A stretch of 9,143 nucleotides of DNA from Desulfobacterales bacterium (GTDB lineage: Bacteria; Desulfobacterota; Desulfobacteria; Desulfobacterales; JAUWMJ01): the NCBI GenBank assembly GCA_030613225.1, contig JAUWMJ010000085.1, forward strand, positions 1-9,143, in the 5' to 3' direction. Below, piece after piece: positions 6,902 to 9,143 of the stretch. Both the position numbers and the translations under genes were made by a program. The notes under the pieces were generated by a model that was given only the letters and a program-made list of their open reading frames with translations, was not told where the DNA came from and searched no databases. Position 1 is the stretch's first letter, and each line of letters opens with the position of its first letter.

Positions 6902-7297
6902 TTAGTGAAAATTTACGATGTAATTGGGTTCTGCATACTCTACTTCTCTAAAACCCTTAAGGCGTTTTATGACTTCTTCTACTGAGGACCCATTTTGGAT
7001 CTTCATACGGTATATGTTCAGCTTCGGAACGACCTTGATAGTTCTTAGGCCAAGTCTTTTTTGGATAGTCTTTATGCTTTGCACATCTGTGCCGTCTTTA
7101 AACTTTATTAGGATCTCTCCGGGAACGTAGTTATGGCTTTCTTTACCTATGGAAAATAATTTTCGATGTTTAGCCCCTTGGGTTTCTGATATCTTAGTCT
7201 GATTAACTAAATCCTCTTTTAAGTCGTTTTTCTGACCTTTACATGAGAAAGTAAATAAGAAAATAATTAACCATGTGAGACAGATTATATATCGCAA
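6902..7297 (-). CDS. lipoprotein consisting of a stand-alone subtilase prodomain (I9-like)
   Basis: Likely a membrane-anchored inhibitor or folding helper for the neighbouring protease; the role is inferred. With a TTG start at 7297 (GGAGG four bases upstream) the product has 131 residues. It begins MRYIICLTWLIIFLFTFSC, a classic lipoprotein signal with Cys19 as the lipidation site, though the lipobox is loose. ATGs at 7324 and 7333 and a TTG at 7360 are in frame but lack a ribosome binding site. A polar linker (20-56) leads to a prodomain (57-131) that runs from YVPGEILIKFKDG to VEYAEPNYIVNFH. This parallels the protease's own prodomain (MPGEVLVKFKEG to VKYAEPNYIIHF). The protein stops where the prodomain ends, with no catalytic part. 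The stop is 17 bp from the protease start, so the two are almost surely one operon. Confidence 0.8.
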   Translation of the reverse strand: MRYIICLTWLIIFLFTFSCKGQKNDLKEDLVNQTKISETQGAKHRKLFSIGKESHNYVPGEILIKFKDGTDVQSIKTIQKRLGLRTIKVVPKLNIYRMKIQNGSSVEEVIKRLKGFREVEYAEPNYIVNFH

Positions 7298-7356
7298 GAT
7301 TCCTCCATAGATGAACTCAGTCATTTTAGACATCTGATTCTGATTTAATTTAGGAT

Positions 7357-7425
7357 TCAATTGAAATGGGGTAAACAGGATGGAAAATATACGCCTGTTT
7401 TTTCAATAATTCCCGAGTTTTTCAT
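7357..7425 (-). CDS. possible 22-codon leader ORF
   Basis: ATG at 7425 follows AGGGGG with a six-base gap, which is a better ribosome binding site than at any ATG of the lipoprotein gene. It encodes 22 residues beginning MKNSGIIEKTGVYF and ends in TGA overlapping the TTG at 7360. It sits between the riboswitch terminator and the lipoprotein gene. Two copies of AAACAGG (7396-7402 and overlapping its SD) could each pair with CCTGTTT (complement of 7374-7380), so the leader might fold in alternative ways. It may be translated, or it may just be leader RNA. Confidence 0.3.
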   Translation of the reverse strand: MKNSGIIEKTGVYFPSCLPHFN

Positions 7426-7454
7426 TTTTAACCCCCTGTTTTTCCAGTCTAAAC

Positions 7455-7493
7455 AAAAAAAGCCGAGCAACCTTAATTCTAAGGCAACCCGGC
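7455..7493 (-). terminator. riboswitch-controlled intrinsic terminator (expression platform)
   Basis: On the minus strand GCCGGGTTGCCTTA (complement of 7480-7493) pairs with TAAGGTTGCTCGGC (complement of 7462-7475) around a 4-nt loop, with G-U wobbles and one U-U mismatch. Seven T residues (7455-7461) follow. Its 5' arm contains GGGTTGCC, which is also the 3' strand of the aptamer. The two folds exclude each other, so ligand binding should favour read-through (an ON switch; inference). Confidence 0.8.
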
Positions 7494-7550
7494 TATCTAT
7501 CAAAGACCCGTGGCTTTCCGTCTCTGCCTCACGGCAGGTTTGGCTTTATC
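7483..7550 (-). promoter_or_regulatory. cyclic-dinucleotide class I (GEMM-I) riboswitch aptamer, probably c-di-GMP
   Basis: Read on the minus strand, the RNA starts GAUAAAGCCAAACC. Next is a stem CUGCC-GUGA-GGCAG with a GNRA tetraloop, then AGACGGAAAGCC, a second arm ACGGGUCU...AGAUAGCC, and the closing GGGUUGCC. This order and these sequences match the GEMM-I consensus (GGCAAACC, GNRA hairpin, GACGCAAAGCC, receptor arm, GGGUUACC or GGUUGCC). The stacking adenine equivalent to Vc2 A47 and the C92 equivalent are kept. The residue I align with position 20 is G, favouring c-di-GMP over 3',3'-cGAMP, but a one-base insertion beside it leaves this uncertain. It lies about 250 bp upstream of the lipoprotein start and controls the lipoprotein-subtilase operon. 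A hairpin (ATCAAA/TTTGAT, 7548-7564) sits just 5' of it. Confidence 0.85.
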
Positions 7551-7568
7551 AAATACGCTTTGATTAAT

Positions 7569-7597
7569 TTTATAGAATTTATTTATTCAAACTACAA
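7569..7597 (-). promoter_or_regulatory. sigma70-like promoter for the riboswitch-subtilase operon
   Basis: The -10 TATAAA (complement of 7569-7574) and a -35 TTGTAG (complement of 7592-7597) have exactly 17 bp between them. Transcription would begin near 7562, a few bases before the aptamer. The -10 is good; the -35 matches TTGACA only in its first half. Confidence 0.5.
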
Positions 7598-7800
7598 GCA
7601 AAAATCGTGCAAAGAAAAAATAAAAATATGACTTCTAAACATTCCAGATGGTTACCTCAAGTGAAACGAAGATCTGAATTAGAATTTAAAACAATAATTA
7701 GCAAGTTTTATGGAATGTATTTCACATTATGAAAAGATTTGCATAAATCTGAACAAATAAAGATTTCGATGGAGATATAAGGATTGTTTAAGACCGCGTA
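7598..7800. other. intergenic stretch, 5' exon side of the intron remnant
   Basis: AT-rich, with no believable ORF on either strand. The last bases (GCGTA, 7796-7800) could be the IBS1 target of the adjoining group II intron. Confidence 0.3.
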
Positions 7801-8375
7801 GTGTGCAACTACTCATCCGTAGTTAAGTGACCGAAATTTAGATGAGTACGCTGAATGATTGGTGGATTTCTTGTCCGTTTATGGCATGCGAGAAGAAAAT
7901 AATCAGTTGCTTTGTGTGGTTGTAATGCAAAGTTGCAGATTTTCCACTGCTGCTGAAGGTATGGTGAAAAGGTCCGACTGAGATTCACTGTGTAGCAGGA
8001 ATAGAGAAAATGAAAAAAGACCGATTTGATATTACGCAGCTTCTTTGTCTATATAGTAGTGATTAAGAAGACCACCGAGAGACGATTTACAGCGAAGAAC
8101 CGGGACGTCCGGAGAGCGCCGGGTAAAACCGGAAAGGTGTAGTGAATGAAAGATTCATACAGTAGAAGGAGTAGCGAACCACACTGACCCCGAGTCATGC
8201 GGCTGTGGCAGTAATGACATGGCTGAAGCGTTGACAGGGGAACGTATGGGCCGAGTATTGAGCCGCGAAATCCCGAAATTTCAGGGTGCCGACGTAGTGG
8301 GTTCCGGGACCTTGATAAATTGATATGTCGATTAAGTTCTGGTAGAACAAGGGGTACGGCCGCAAGTAAGTAAAT
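7801..8375 (+). mobile_element. group II intron remnant (5' ribozyme part, no maturase)
   Basis: Starts GTGTGCAACT, the conserved GUGYG 5' end of group II introns, followed by a perfect 6-bp hairpin (AACTAC/GTAGTT, 7807-7824). Later segments resemble domain I-III text known from bacterial group II introns: AACCGGGACGTCCGGAGAG (8098 on), GAGTCATGCGG, GACATGGCTGAAGCGTTGAC, GCCGAGTATTGAGCCGCGAAA, CAGGGTGCCGACGTAGT and GAACAAGGGGTACGGCCG. EBS1 could be TACGC (8033-8037), pairing with GCGTA just before the 5' splice site. The reverse-transcriptase/maturase ORF and the domain V hairpin that should follow are not found, so the copy can neither splice nor move by itself. The right edge is approximate (8365-8395). 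Identified from remembered similarity, not by a search. Confidence 0.7.
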
Positions 8376-8395
8376 AACTCAGATTTTTCCAGTTA

Positions 8396-8437
8396 CATAG
8401 CTGTTTACGGGTGGCCCTATTGGCCCCACAAGCTATG
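8396..8437. other. imperfect stem-loop upstream of tag
   Basis: CATAGCT (8396-8402) and AGCTATG (8431-8437) enclose an inner GTGGCC/GGCC-type stem. It lies just past the intron remnant, about 60 bp before the tag start. The role is unknown; it could be part of the promoter region or a scar left by the intron deletion. Confidence 0.3.
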
Positions 8438-8496
8438 ATACAAAATCTTCTTTTCAAAAAAATGTAAAATATGAATGACACCAATTGGGATAAACA

Positions 8497-8943
8497 ATGG
8501 AACGATGCGACTGGGCAACAAATGATCCGATTTATATCAAATACCACGATGAGGAATGGGGCGTACCTGTTCATGATGATAAAAAACTTTTTGAATTTAT
8601 TATCCTGGAGGGTGCCCAGACAGGGCTCTCCTGGCTGACGATTCTTAAAAGAAGACCGGGATATAGAAAAGCATTTGCCAATTTTGATTTTGAAAAAGTG
8701 GCAAGGTTCACTTCTGAAAAAATTGAAAAACTCCTTTTGGATCCAGGCATTATCCGCAACAGACTCAAAGTCAATGCGGCTGTAACAAATGCCAGGGCAT
8801 TTATTAAGGTCCAGGAAGAATTCGGATCTTTTGACAAATACTCCTGGCGTTTTGTTGATGGGAAACAGAAAGTAAACGAATTCAAAACCCTTGACCAGTG
8901 CCGGCTACAACCAGGAAAGGGGGACGTTATGTTGCGAGTTTAA
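8497..8943 (+). pseudogene. tag: DNA-3-methyladenine glycosylase I, frameshifted and 3'-truncated
   Basis: Tag removes 3-methyladenine from alkylated DNA (base excision repair). The N-terminal part is a clear match: MERCDW with zinc ligand Cys4, His17 (KYHDEEWGVP), catalytic-pocket Glu38 and Trp46 (LEGAQTGLSW), and GIIRNRLKVNAAVTNARAF. Intact Tag has about 190 residues; this frame gives 148. After KTLDQ (ending at 8898) the reading frame is wrong: starting at 8898 in the next frame gives VPATT, the expected continuation, so one G has been lost. Even in that frame similarity ends at about 8912, before the PESDAMSKDLKKRGF region. The C-terminal zinc ligands (His175 and Cys179 in E. coli) are absent. 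ATG start at 8497 with a weak GGGA upstream. A non-functional product is likely. Confidence 0.85.
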
Positions 8944-8955
8944 TTATGTTGTGAG
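8927..8955 (+). repeat. 17-bp-period direct repeat at the tag breakpoint
   Basis: TTATGTTGCGAG (8927-8938) and TTATGTTGTGAG (8944-8955) match at 11 of 12 bases. They start about 15 bp after the point where Tag similarity stops and follow GGAAAGGGGGACG. This may be the edge of an inserted element that replaced the tag 3' end. The following 170 bp (8956-9126) are AT-rich without a gene. Confidence 0.4.
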
Positions 8956-9126
8956 AATTTACTTCTCCTTATATAGTTCTTCTTATCTTATTCTAAAATA
9001 AAAATTAAAAATCCATTTAGTTCTTTTAATTCCTTTAGTCGTGGTGTATTCTTCAATTATTAAAGTACTACAAATGTCTCAAAGTCTTGTTTGTCAACCT
9101 TCAGAGCCTTTACATAAGGGGATTTT

Positions 9127-9143
9127 ATGAAAAAGCCATGGTG
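9127..9143 (+). CDS. start of a gene running off the window (first 5 codons)
   Basis: ATG at 9127 follows AAGGGG at a five-base gap, a good ribosome binding site. Only MKKPW can be read before the window ends, so no function can be given. Confidence 0.45.

Noticed and set aside
7361..7567. Plus-strand ORF of 68 codons over the riboswitch region
   Set aside because: It lies antisense to the aptamer and terminator; the RNA structure explains the sequence better.
8396..8437. Group II intron domain V
   Set aside because: The hairpin lacks the catalytic AGC-type triad, the GNRA loop and the 34-nt form expected of domain V.
8332..8574. Minus-strand ORF of 80 codons spanning the intron edge and tag start
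   Set aside because: Crosses two unrelated sequence types and overlaps tag antisense; no protein features.

Overview
The window looks like a chromosomal stretch from a free-living, moderately AT-rich Gram-negative bacterium, most likely a Desulfobacterota (deltaproteobacterial) lineage. This is an inference. It rests on a KdsD-type arabinose-5-phosphate isomerase (Kdo/LPS synthesis), a long 'PPi-like' 6-phosphofructokinase, a secreted subtilase ending in a CFI-box, a GEMM-I riboswitch of the form I associate with Geobacter-like bacteria, and repeat-rich intergenic regions. No rRNA, tRNA or CRISPR array is visible.

Left half (1-3622, all on the minus strand): a signal-peptide protein with an HELGH motif (unknown family), then kdsD, then pfk. 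The first two are only about 55 bp apart and may be co-transcribed. kdsD and pfk are separated by about 420 bp holding a 235-bp inverted-repeat element (1473-1707). The arms of this element are built from short TAAAGTG-type units, and two of the units are swapped between the arms.

Middle (3623-4682): about 1 kb without a convincing gene. It holds two small palindromes, a second repeat element (4120-4427) made of small GAA-loop hairpins, and a strong intrinsic terminator (4611-4642).

Central operon (7597 down to 4611, minus strand): this is the most interesting part. A promoter-like sequence is followed by a class-I cyclic-dinucleotide (GEMM-I, probably c-di-GMP) riboswitch aptamer that overlaps an intrinsic terminator. 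Next come a short candidate leader ORF, a small lipoprotein that is a stand-alone subtilase prodomain, and, 17 bp later, a 733-residue secreted S8 subtilase that carries its own copy of the same prodomain. The arrangement suggests that a cyclic dinucleotide controls, by transcription termination, both an extracellular protease and a membrane-anchored chaperone or inhibitor for it.

Right part (7598-9143, plus strand): a group II intron remnant (5' ribozyme part only, no maturase and no domain V seen), a decayed DNA-3-methyladenine glycosylase I gene (tag) with a one-base frameshift and a lost C-terminus, and the first five codons of another gene at the window edge.
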